Shown in pieces: positions 6,053 to 13,481 of a DNA stretch of 32,156 nucleotides (positions within the stretch are counted from its first letter, which is position 1; the number at the start of each line of letters is the position of its first letter). Both the position numbers and the translations under genes were made by a program. The stretch spans positions 1-32,156 of the forward strand of contig JBCCHB010000177.1 in NCBI GenBank assembly GCA_039028975.1, written 5' to 3'. Below the pieces are notes generated by a model, which worked only from the letters and a program-made list of their open reading frames with translations, searched no databases and was not told the DNA's origin. The DNA comes from JAHBNG01 sp039028975. Lineage in GTDB: Bacteria; Chloroflexota; Anaerolineae; Caldilineales; Caldilineaceae.

Positions 6053-8859
6053 TGGCCAATCGGCAACCAAATGCGATAGGTAGGATCCTCAGCAACCAGT
6101 AGCGACCAAGACGCGCTGCGACTCTGATTGCCTGCATGGTCGGCGACCACAACTTGTGCTGTGTAGATGCCGTCGCTTAGATCAGCTATCTCAAAGCTCA
6201 GCGACTGCTCTACCCACGGGTTCTCAGGGAAATCGAGGGTGGCTGTCGTTGACAGGACGATTGATGTCTCTGTAGGTGATGGATCGATGGCTGGTGGAAG
6301 CGACGTGGTACCCGTTATGGGGATAGTCCCCGGAAGCAACTCTGTAGATGGATCTCCCTCACGTTGTAGATGCAACCAAGATTGGTTGGGATCGATGCCG
6401 CTAAATCGATCCGCAGCGCGAAATGTGACCTTGAGAAGATTTCCGCTGGGCAGACTTGTTGGCGTATTGACGGGCGAAATGTTGGGAGGCACCTTGTCCT
6501 GATCCGTCACAGACGTGCTATAGACGCCTACATTACCTGCCTGGTCAAATGCCGCGACGGATAAAAGCTGTCCCCCAACCCTCTGTTTCATATTGAGCAC
6601 GATCTCTCCATCATCTACCACTTCAGGATAGGTCCAGAGCTGAACTTCATCTAAAAACAACGAATGCTCGCCTCGCCAAGCAACCCGAAACTCCAATCCC
6701 TTGGGTGGTGCCGGTAGATAAAAGTCTACCGGGATTGGAGTATAGCTATCCATAACCAAGTCGCTGTATCGAATGTCGTGAAAGCCTAAAATGACTCTCC
6801 CCTCATCATCTGCTACATCCAGCCGGGCAATCACCTCATCCGGATAGAGACCCGCCTTCTCTTCTAAGATAGATAAGGTTTGAGACATGGGCTGAGGGGC
6901 GCGTAGCCAAAATAGCACACGGTAGCTCATCCCGGATTGTACATCGGTGGTATATGGACCATACCAAACGCCTGCCTTATGCTGACCAGCCATACCCTGC
7001 CAGGATTGTCCGCCTACGGCCATGGGATCTGTTGTGGCATGTCCGCTTTCAGATGTATGGAAAAGGGATTCGCCAGACCAGTTCCAATCCAGATTGACGC
7101 CAATTGGGAGTATTTTGGGTGACTGAATCTGTAGCGTTGCCTGTGTATTATTCGTGAATTGCGGAACTGTAATTTGTGGGATCTGTGGGGCTTGCCTGTC
7201 AATGGTGAGAATGCTCTGCTCCAATATGCTGCCATCTAATTCTAGCTCAACGGTGATCATATCCCCATCGGTTAGGTAGTCAGGCAGAGACCATATGCCT
7301 GAGGGCTGTTGAAATCTCCATGGGCCCTTATCGCTCTCGGCTTCTGATGTGACAGCCGTTGCGGGACTAGCAGTGATGCGAATCGTTGGTACCGAATTGC
7401 CATCCTGACCGCTTAACTCAGTTTCAGTTGACTGACTCTCCCATTGATCTGATCCAGAGGTGAGCAATTGCCAACGAAGGCTTGATGTTCTGAGCAGACC
7501 TTGGCCCGGAGGGTAGCTTAATGAGGCAACGGTTTGGTCTGGTGCGAGACCATTACGTAGATAAATATTCGTATAATAGTGATCAAGTATTTGACCTGTG
7601 GTAAAGCCTGCTATAGCCCGGCGTTGAGCACCCCATTGGCTTAGCCCATAGCCATGACCATATCGTTCTCTTCCTACTGAAAAGAGATCTGGCACACTCT
7701 GTAGATGAGGGGCCTCTTGATTGCTGAGCGTTGGATGGCCATTTTCAGCACTGTACATGGCGATGAGTGGACGGAACGCCTCGTCATTCTGGCTACTCAA
7801 ATAGAGGCCCGCGGTTACGTTCGCTGCTGCATCGGTCGCCGGATAGCGTGCGTCGCACATCATCTGGAAGTTGGCAAAATCGCTCACGTCATAGGTCGCT
7901 CGACCAATCTGAATCTGATACCAAGCGTAGGTACGGATGGCGATGGCTTGAGCTTCTAAGGCTGCCGGTGCCCAAAAAGCAGGTACTTCTGCAGGGAGCA
8001 CCCGAGCAACGTACTCCTCAAAGGGAATGACGGCAACTTGTCCCACATCCACGTTGCGACAATTGTTTTGGGCATGGTGGAGAACCCGAATCACTTCTGG
8101 GTAAATTGGGCTGCCGTCGATTTGGCTTTGATTTCGACTAAGGTTATTAGGTGAATTTTGTATTTCAGATGTTTGCTTGCTTTGGCTAAGCGGTTCACTA
8201 ATTTGGACGGACCAAGATTGATTGGCTGCACTGGCCGTTTCCTGAGCTATAATGCGGTCGCTTTGAAAACCCGAGTTTTCCATAGCCTCTACAGGAGAGA
8301 GCAAATTCGGGTTTCCAAACGGAGCTGAGTATAGAGGTCTTTGCGCTTGCTTGAGCTCATGGCGGGTTGTTAGAACGGATCCGTCAGTCAGAAGCTGTTG
8401 AATGTCCAATTGGGTTACCTGTGCCGAAGACGCCTGACTGGCATTGGCCATTGCAACCCACTTTACAGCGTAGCCTGGCTTTTGATCGACGATGGCACCC
8501 TGGTACAGGTCAATCAGTTGAATATGTGCTCTGCTTGCGGTTTCAGAACCTGTCGGTATGAGAGCCACCGCAAGAAATTGTCCATCTGGACTAAGTTGCG
8601 GCCTGCCAAGGTGATAGCCAGGGCGGTCGATGATGGGTTGCTCTGCAAATTGAAGATAGGCATGGTGAGGTGTCTCTCCCACAGATAGCGACGACAAATC
8701 GGTCGCTAGAGGTTGAGATTGGTTCATCTCATTGGCACCGTTGGGTACAATAGCGGCAGACGCTAGGTTCGCATAGCTGAGAAGACACATTAGCATGAGC
8801 AGCGGGCTAAGAATCACGCTGCTCGGAATAAAAATTCGAGAAGTAAATCGGGTTTGCAC
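6046..8859 (-). CDS. Large secreted SpoIID/LytB-domain cell-wall protein
   Basis: Exported 937-residue protein. A signal-like hydrophobic segment (about 11-35) is followed by a short beta-propeller-like stretch (about 75-130, with PQLSPDGQFLAVAL), then a SpoIID domain (about 255-435), then beta-rich Ig-like and carbohydrate-binding-like regions, ending YRIWLPIGHQ. SpoIID enzymes are lytic transglycosylases that cleave denuded glycan strands. Glu291 in PAEVPAFW fits the known catalytic Glu, and GHGYGLSQWGAQ (about 399-411) is the other hallmark. Nothing here suggests endosporulation, so a role in wall remodelling or filament structure is more likely. Residues about 176-204 are encoded by an inserted palindromic repeat in a non-conserved linker. 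The C-terminal WLPI tail matches the VYLPL tail of the peptidase at 223-2469. Start ATG at 8859; the ribosome site (AATGGAGGTTCTG) is good. Confidence 0.87.
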   Translation of the reverse strand: MQTRFTSRIFIPSSVILSPLLMLMCLLSYANLASAAIVPNGANEMNQSQPLATDLSSLSVGETPHHAYLQFAEQPIIDRPGYHLGRPQLSPDGQFLAVALIPTGSETASRAHIQLIDLYQGAIVDQKPGYAVKWVAMANASQASSAQVTQLDIQQLLTDGSVLTTRHELKQAQRPLYSAPFGNPNLLSPVEAMENSGFQSDRIIAQETASAANQSWSVQISEPLSQSKQTSEIQNSPNNLSRNQSQIDGSPIYPEVIRVLHHAQNNCRNVDVGQVAVIPFEEYVARVLPAEVPAFWAPAALEAQAIAIRTYAWYQIQIGRATYDVSDFANFQMMCDARYPATDAAANVTAGLYLSSQNDEAFRPLIAMYSAENGHPTLSNQEAPHLQSVPDLFSVGRERYGHGYGLSQWGAQRRAIAGFTTGQILDHYYTNIYLRNGLAPDQTVASLSYPPGQGLLRTSSLRWQLLTSGSDQWESQSTETELSGQDGNSVPTIRITASPATAVTSEAESDKGPWRFQQPSGIWSLPDYLTDGDMITVELELDGSILEQSILTIDRQAPQIPQITVPQFTNNTQATLQIQSPKILPIGVNLDWNWSGESLFHTSESGHATTDPMAVGGQSWQGMAGQHKAGVWYGPYTTDVQSGMSYRVLFWLRAPQPMSQTLSILEEKAGLYPDEVIARLDVADDEGRVILGFHDIRYSDLVMDSYTPIPVDFYLPAPPKGLEFRVAWRGEHSLFLDEVQLWTYPEVVDDGEIVLNMKQRVGGQLLSVAAFDQAGNVGVYSTSVTDQDKVPPNISPVNTPTSLPSGNLLKVTFRAADRFSGIDPNQSWLHLQREGDPSTELLPGTIPITGTTSLPPAIDPSPTETSIVLSTTATLDFPENPWVEQSLSFEIADLSDGIYTAQVVVADHAGNQSRSASWSLLVAEDPTYRIWLPIGHQ
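8248..8333. repeat. 86-bp TATA-ended palindromic repeat inside the SpoIID gene
   Basis: Begins TATAATGCGGTCGCTTTG and ends ACGGAGCTGAGTATA; the two halves are imperfect inverted repeats that pair over about 30 nt, with inner stem CCCGA against TCGGG. A sister copy of 85 bp lies at 23726-23810 and short forms at 3384 and 131. Taking the outer TA as a duplicated target, net insertion is 84 bp, exactly 28 codons, and the host reading frame is intact. It is translated on the minus strand as part of the linker before the SpoIID domain. Confidence 0.8.
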
Positions 8860-8963
8860 AGAACCTCCATTCTCGCAGGGATCAAAGAGATACCATTCCT
8901 AAAAGTGATTGGAAAGAGCGCTACACAATAATTAACTGTGAAGAGCCGAGTGGGTAGGGAATG

Positions 8964-8972
8964 TGGTATAAT
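8964..8972 (+). promoter_or_regulatory. Extended -10 promoter candidate for the xdhC genes
   Basis: TGGTATAAT matches an extended -10 (TGnTATAAT). No good -35 is visible at 16-18 bp. Just downstream lies an inverted repeat, AACCAAT (8975-8981) and ATTGGTT (8992-8998), placed where a repressor operator would overlap the transcription start. The leader to the ATG at 9081 would be about 100 nt. Confidence 0.4.
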
Positions 8973-9080
8973 TCAACCAATTAGATTTACTATTGGTTTC
9001 AATAAGAACTATCATGATTCGGTAAGCATATATATAACGCATTTATATTGACGAAAAATGCAGAGGAGGGGTTACGCTGA

Positions 9081-9404
9081 ATGTCTGCGATCATTTACCA
9101 GCAGTTAAATAGGTTCATGTCAGAAGAACAGCAAGTCGCAGTGGCCACCATCACTGATGTAAAGGGGTCGGTCCCTCGGGAGGTGGGGGCTAAGATGATC
9201 ATTCATCCGTTAGGGCAGCATGTGGGGACTGTAGGTGGTGGCTGCGGCGAAGCGGATGTAATTCGAGCCGGCTTAGATGTGATTCAAGATGGGGAGCCGC
9301 GTAACGTAGCGGTGGATCTAACAGAGGATATCAGCATGGATTCGCTGGGCGTTTGTGGTGGCACGATGAACGTTTATGTGGAACGATGGGGGCGTGGTGA
9401 GTAG
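9081..9404 (+). CDS. XdhC/CoxI-domain protein (small subunit form)
   Basis: 107-residue XdhC_CoxI-domain protein. Members help mature molybdenum hydroxylases such as xanthine dehydrogenase or CO dehydrogenase, XdhC binding the molybdenum cofactor and supporting its sulfuration. The diagnostic pieces are GSVPREVGAKM and GTVGGGCGEADV, followed by the SLGVCGGTM segment. The domain is complete but lacks the Rossmann part found in full XdhC, which is supplied by the next gene, 3 bp downstream. GGAGGGG lies 10 nt before the ATG. No molybdenum hydroxylase gene lies in the window, so its client is elsewhere. Confidence 0.88.
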   Translation: MSAIIYQQLNRFMSEEQQVAVATITDVKGSVPREVGAKMIIHPLGQHVGTVGGGCGEADVIRAGLDVIQDGEPRNVAVDLTEDISMDSLGVCGGTMNVYVERWGRGE

Positions 9405-9407
9405 CCC

Positions 9408-10271
9408 ATGATGGCCGAGCCTGCTCCCAGTATGCCACTCTTAGACCAGTTGCTACAAGCCATTGACGCCCGTGAGCCTGTCGCGTTGGTCACGGTTATT
9501 GACGCTAGTGGTTGTTGGAGCGCATCTATCGGTCAGCGTGGGTTGGTCTGGCTTGATGAATCACGAGGGTGGGTTGGTGATTTGGCCTTACCGCATCAAT
9601 TTCCCCAAATTCTCCAGGATAGCCGCCAGGCCCTGCATCAAAGAAATCACCGCACGTACCTATACGAACGCCAAGGCGATTTTATTAAGCTCTTTGTGGA
9701 AGTCCAGGTTCAACCACCTCACCTGATTATTGTTGGTGCTGGACACATTGCAGTTCCACTGGCTTCTATCGCCAAGATCAACGATTTTCAGGTCACCGTG
9801 CTGGATGATCGACCCCAGTATGCCCACCCTACTCGTTTTCCAACCGCGGATCGCGTCATTGCTGGCCCCTTTCGCCAGGAGATAGACAATTTGCGACCCA
9901 GAGGTAGTGACGGTGGGAAACTTCCCTTCGATAACCATACCTATATGGTTTTAGTCACCCGAGGACACCAATATGATATCGATTCATTGCTGGAGGTGCT
10001 CGGTGACCCGATGGCCTATATCGGCATGATTGGCAGTCAGCGGCGGATCCGTGCAGTGTTTGAGCTTTTGGAAAAAGAACAGGGAATTCCTGGGGAGAAG
10101 TTTGATCGGGTTTATGCACCCATCGGCATCGACATTGGGGCTCGCACCCCTGCTGAGATCGCAGTTTGTATCATGGCGGAGATCATTAATGTGCTGCGTG
10201 ATGGCCCGGCATTGCCAATGAGGGAGCAGATTCAGCAAGAAAGGCAGAGGCGGAGGGAGAGAGCAAAGTAG
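9408..10271 (+). CDS. XdhC family protein with Rossmann domain
   Basis: 287-residue XdhC-type maturation factor. The N-terminal 100 or so residues resemble a weakly conserved CoxI-like region; the C-terminal part (from about residue 105) is the XdhC Rossmann domain with LIIVGAGHIAVPLA, VLDDRP, TRGHQYD, YIGMIGSQRR and PIGIDIGARTPAEIAVCIMAEI, all typical. It is probably co-transcribed and acts with the preceding small protein in handling molybdenum cofactor for a hydroxylase encoded elsewhere. Two in-frame ATGs occur at 9408 and 9411; GGTGAG lies just upstream. A hairpin follows the stop codon. Confidence 0.9.
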   Translation: MMAEPAPSMPLLDQLLQAIDAREPVALVTVIDASGCWSASIGQRGLVWLDESRGWVGDLALPHQFPQILQDSRQALHQRNHRTYLYERQGDFIKLFVEVQVQPPHLIIVGAGHIAVPLASIAKINDFQVTVLDDRPQYAHPTRFPTADRVIAGPFRQEIDNLRPRGSDGGKLPFDNHTYMVLVTRGHQYDIDSLLEVLGDPMAYIGMIGSQRRIRAVFELLEKEQGIPGEKFDRVYAPIGIDIGARTPAEIAVCIMAEIINVLRDGPALPMREQIQQERQRRRERAK

Positions 10272-10294
10272 GGGGATTAGAATTCCCCCGTTTT
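10271..10294 (+). terminator. Intrinsic terminator after the xdhC pair
   Basis: GGGGGA and TCCCCC form a 6-bp GC-rich stem with a 7-nt loop immediately after the stop codon, followed by GTTTT. It sits between convergent genes and could act in both directions, better on the plus strand. Confidence 0.6.
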
Positions 10295-10297
10295 AAC

Positions 10298-10615
10298 CTA
10301 CTTCTCCGCTCCCACAATCTCTTTCAGCTCACCATTCTGATATAGTTCAGTTGTAATATCACAACCGCCTACAAATTCACCATCTACATAGAGCTGAGGA
10401 ATGGTCGGCCACTCTGAGTACTCTTTGATGGTCTGCCGCAGATCTTCGTCGGCCAAAACGTTGCGAGTCTCGTACTCTACCTCCAACGAATTAAGAATAT
10501 TGACCACTTGATTGGAAAATCCACACATGGGGAAATCCTTGTCCCCTTTCATATAGAGCATGACTTTGTTATTCTTGACCTCTTGCTCGATCTGAGCATG
10601 CATTTTTTCAGACAT
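10298..10615 (-). CDS. grxD: Monothiol CGFS glutaredoxin (Grx4 type)
   Basis: 105-residue monothiol glutaredoxin, the full normal length for a single-domain protein. Grx4-type proteins bind a [2Fe-2S] cluster with glutathione as dimers, or as heterodimers with BolA, and act in iron-sulfur cluster transfer and iron sensing. The CGFS active site (Cys31) follows KGDKDFPM, and WPTIPQLYVDGEFVGGCDI is the glutathione-binding region. AGGGAG precedes the ATG. A BolA gene lies upstream on the same strand, which fits the known Grx-BolA partnership. Confidence 0.94.
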   Translation of the reverse strand: MSEKMHAQIEQEVKNNKVMLYMKGDKDFPMCGFSNQVVNILNSLEVEYETRNVLADEDLRQTIKEYSEWPTIPQLYVDGEFVGGCDITTELYQNGELKEIVGAEK

Positions 10616-10669
10616 GAAATCTCCCTTATCTGTTTATTCTTGGATTCTGTTGAGTCTTAATGAATATTG

Positions 10670-10767
10670 AATTTTCGTTCCTAAGGTAATGAATCGTAAG
10701 TGACCTGTGCATTTCAATCGGGTTTATCCCTACCCAAATGACCGAGTTATTTAATTCTCGTTCCTAA
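10670..10767. repeat. Pair of 15-bp direct repeats between bolA and glutaredoxin genes
   Basis: AATTTTCGTTCCTAA at 10670-10684 and AATTCTCGTTCCTAA at 10753-10767 differ at one base and are 83 bp apart start to start. They lie in the 159-bp spacer between the bolA and glutaredoxin genes, perhaps marking a promoter/operator duplication or an old insertion. No obvious hairpin is associated. Confidence 0.45.
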
Positions 10768-10774
10768 ATTCTCT

Positions 10775-11038
10775 TTACTCTTGAATTCCGTATCCAGCTT
10801 TGGCTGTTTCCCACTTATCCGGCGTAAAGGTCTTAAGCCGCAATGCATGGACATCCGTTTCAAAGGCCGTTTTCAGCGGATTCATGACAGCTTGGTGTTG
10901 CTTGACTAAAGAAAGCCCTTCAAAAGAGGGGCTAATCACCACGGATTCAAAGTGCTGACCATCATTCATAGGGTCTAATACATAAACGGTTGCGTCGGGC
11001 AAGGCACTTTGAATAATCTCTTTTATTTTATCGATCAT
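10775..11038 (-). CDS. bolA: BolA family protein
   Basis: About 87-residue BolA-like protein with the class II KH-like fold. Members form [2Fe-2S]-bridged heterodimers with CGFS glutaredoxins, supplying a cluster-ligating His. Visible family features are MIDKIKEIIQSALPDA at the start, HFESVVISPSFEGLSLVKQHQAV, and the conserved ALRLKTFTPDKW near the end. The ATG at 11038 is preferred over that at 11059 because AAGGAAGA sits just before it. The glutaredoxin gene follows 159 bp downstream, a common pairing. Confidence 0.92.
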   Translation of the reverse strand: MIDKIKEIIQSALPDATVYVLDPMNDGQHFESVVISPSFEGLSLVKQHQAVMNPLKTAFETDVHALRLKTFTPDKWETAKAGYGIQE

Positions 11039-11159
11039 GCTTTCTTCCTTCAAATTCATCCGGTCGGTGAAATGTATGTTAGATGAAGTATATCACCGCT
11101 AGTGAGAAATGTGTAGCAAGCTCGCTTCTATTTAGGCATCTATATTTGAGGCGTGGCAA

Positions 11160-11816
11160 CTATTCCAAATTCGCATAATCATGGTTTGGCTCGGCGATTA
11201 ACTCTGGCGTTAGGTGGCCGACATCGTTGACCAGGATCCCATTCCACTGTTCTCCATCATACTCAAGGAGGCTAATCGAGCAATTGTGAGGTTCCCATTT
11301 GGCCCAATCGTTGGCAGAGCCGTCGAGGCGCTGCCCTAACGCGTTGCCGATAATGCCGCCGTGGCTGACCACTAGGACCGTCTCCTCAGTATGACGGGCA
11401 ACTAGCCGCTCAATCACTTTGAGTGCCCTGGCACGGAATGAGCTTGGTGATTCACCATTAGGCGGTTTAAATGTCGGATCGGCAGCCCAACGCTGCCAGA
11501 GATTTTCTTGCTCTGCTAACTCTTTCATGCTGCGCCCTTCCCAATCGCCCAGATCAAACTCCCGTAGATCGCCTTCGACAATGGCAGAACGGTGAATAGC
11601 TGATTCGATGGCCGCGGCTGTCTTGCGCGCTCGTCCAATAGGTGAAGCGTAAAAGGCATGGATAGGATAGGTCATCACCAACGATTTCATATGGTGAGCT
11701 GTGGCTGTAATCTGTTTTTGCCCTCGCTGAGTCAAGGGTGCATCCGTCACCCCGTTCCAGACACCGTTTAGATTCCCTTCTGTCTCAGCATGGCGGATTA
11801 GAATCAGTTTCGTCAT
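11160..11816 (-). CDS. Histidine phosphatase family protein
   Basis: 218-residue member of the phosphoglycerate-mutase-like histidine phosphatase superfamily. The phospho-accepting His9 is in LIRHAETEGN, the second catalytic His is in VVSHGGIIGN near residue 153, and WNGVTDAPLTQRGQKQ and DLGDWEGRS are typical of the cobC/gpmB branch. Such proteins dephosphorylate small metabolites; the substrate cannot be told from the sequence. Start ATG at 11816 with no clear ribosome site. It lies 40 bp downstream of the glucuronate isomerase gene on the same strand, so the two could be co-transcribed. Confidence 0.9.
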   Translation of the reverse strand: MTKLILIRHAETEGNLNGVWNGVTDAPLTQRGQKQITATAHHMKSLVMTYPIHAFYASPIGRARKTAAAIESAIHRSAIVEGDLREFDLGDWEGRSMKELAEQENLWQRWAADPTFKPPNGESPSSFRARALKVIERLVARHTEETVLVVSHGGIIGNALGQRLDGSANDWAKWEPHNCSISLLEYDGEQWNGILVNDVGHLTPELIAEPNHDYANLE

Positions 11817-11856
11817 AAGTGGTAATGTTTAGTGAGCTTTGTTAGCCGATCAAGTT

Positions 11857-13302
11857 CTATAGTTTATACGCGCTCTTTGCTAGAGAATAAGCGGCTGCCT
11901 GGATCATCTCTTCTCCATCTTCCAAATCTATCACGTTACGTACGACTAGATTGGCGATCCAGTTGGCATCGACCCGACGAGCTAAGTCGTGGCGGATTGG
12001 AATGGATGGGAAGGCCCTCGTGTCATCATTAAAGCCAACCGTATTATAAAGGCCAGCCGCCTCACTCACTAACTCACGAAAGCGCATCATGCCATTCCAG
12101 CTATCGAAGAACCACCAGGGCGGCCCTAAACGAAGGGCAGGGTAGTGGCCAGCTAGCGGGGCTAATTCGCGAGAAAGGGTTGATTCATCCAACATAAAGA
12201 GAATCAGTGTCAAATTGGGATGATTACCAAATTCGTTGAGCAGTGGACGCAGATTCTGGGTAAACTCGTTGGCAATGGGAATGTCCGCACCCATATCAGG
12301 GCCATATCGTTCAAAGAGAGGGCGATTGTGGTTGCGCACAGTTCCCGTATGGAGTTGCATGACGAGTCCATCTTCTACGCTCATGCGAGCCATCTCCATA
12401 TACATGTGACCCGTAAACTGTCGAGCATCACTTTCGTCGGCTTCCCCGCGCAAACCCCGTTGCCAGATCTGCTCAGCCTCTTGTTCCGAAAGACGCTCCG
12501 TGAAGGGAGTTAGTGACGAATGATCTGTGGCCGTTGCACCCTTCTCTTTAAAGAAGCTTCGACGCTCTTCCAGCGCCTGAATTAGATCTCGGTAGCTGCC
12601 TATTTCTTTCCCAACCCGATCCCCCAATAGGTCCACCTCCTGTTGCCAGCCTGGTGCATCCAGGTTGATGATCGCATCGGGCCGGAATGTGGGTCGAATA
12701 TCGCCACGCCAGTGGGAATCTCGTATTGCCTGATGGTGCTCTAGAGTTGAGGTGGCCGGATCAGTCGTGCAAAGCACTTCTATCTTAAAACGTTCAAAAA
12801 GCTGCCTGGGTTGAAACTCGGGAGATGCCAGCCTCTCTTTGAGCATTTGATAGATGGCTGGACCATTCTCACTATTCAGCTTCTCGTGAATACCAAAGAC
12901 TTGGCTCAACTCATCTCGGATCCACATGCCTGTTGGGGTGCCTCGGAAGAGATAAAAGTTGTCGGCAAAGGTCTGCCATATCTCCTCATCGCTGGCTATA
13001 AGTGGGTTGCTTTGATTCGGTATTGCATCTTGACGCGGAATGCCCAATTGTTCCATGGGAATGCCCTGGGAATAGAGCATGCGCACGACATAATGATCGG
13101 GTACGATGAGGAGTTGAGCTGGTGCATCAAAGTGTACGTCTGGGTTAGAAAAGAGGCTTGGGTCGACATGGCCATGGGGGCAGATCAGCGGCAGATCAGC
13201 CACGAGATCGTAGAGATGAAGAGCCATCTTCTGTTGATGGCTTTCCGAATCGAAATAGCGCCCTCTTTGGTTCGTTGGGTGATTTGGGGTTTCTATCGAC
13301 AT
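11857..13302 (-). CDS. uxaC: Glucuronate isomerase
   Basis: 481-residue uronate isomerase, full length for the family, which converts D-glucuronate to D-fructuronate and D-galacturonate to D-tagaturonate in the first step of hexuronate degradation. Family hallmarks include the metal-binding PLICPHGHVDP near residue 38, LYLFRGTPTGMWIRDEL, LCTTDPATSTLEHHQ, the QLHTGTVRNHN segment and PPWWFFDSWNGM near the C-terminal end. Cytoplasmic, amidohydrolase-like barrel. No other hexuronate genes (uxaA, uxaB, uxuA, kdgK) are adjacent, so the pathway must be completed elsewhere. Divergent from the carotenoid genes across a 179-bp spacer. Confidence 0.95.
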   Translation of the reverse strand: MSIETPNHPTNQRGRYFDSESHQQKMALHLYDLVADLPLICPHGHVDPSLFSNPDVHFDAPAQLLIVPDHYVVRMLYSQGIPMEQLGIPRQDAIPNQSNPLIASDEEIWQTFADNFYLFRGTPTGMWIRDELSQVFGIHEKLNSENGPAIYQMLKERLASPEFQPRQLFERFKIEVLCTTDPATSTLEHHQAIRDSHWRGDIRPTFRPDAIINLDAPGWQQEVDLLGDRVGKEIGSYRDLIQALEERRSFFKEKGATATDHSSLTPFTERLSEQEAEQIWQRGLRGEADESDARQFTGHMYMEMARMSVEDGLVMQLHTGTVRNHNRPLFERYGPDMGADIPIANEFTQNLRPLLNEFGNHPNLTLILFMLDESTLSRELAPLAGHYPALRLGPPWWFFDSWNGMMRFRELVSEAAGLYNTVGFNDDTRAFPSIPIRHDLARRVDANWIANLVVRNVIDLEDGEEMIQAAAYSLAKSAYKL

Positions 13303-13408
13303 GAGAATTATTTTGTACTTTGGTGTTAGATATCAGTTGCCATTCTATAAGGTAGCTGTGCCAAAGATTCCCGAACAAAGAGTAGATTACAGAATCTTGA
13401 GCGACAAA

Positions 13409-13440
13409 ACCGTATACTTTTGCTACGGTTTATTTTTGAT
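13409..13440 (+). terminator. Terminator-like hairpin in the crtY leader region
   Basis: AAACCGTA (13409-13416) and TACGGTTT (13426-13433) form an 8-bp stem with a 9-nt loop, followed by ATTTTTG. It lies about 40 bp upstream of the lycopene cyclase start in the spacer between divergent genes, where an ordinary gene-end terminator is not expected, so attenuation of the carotenoid operon is possible. Confidence 0.4.
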
Positions 13441-13481
13441 GTGCCTAAGTTTACCACAACTTCCGCCTGGATCGATTCTTT

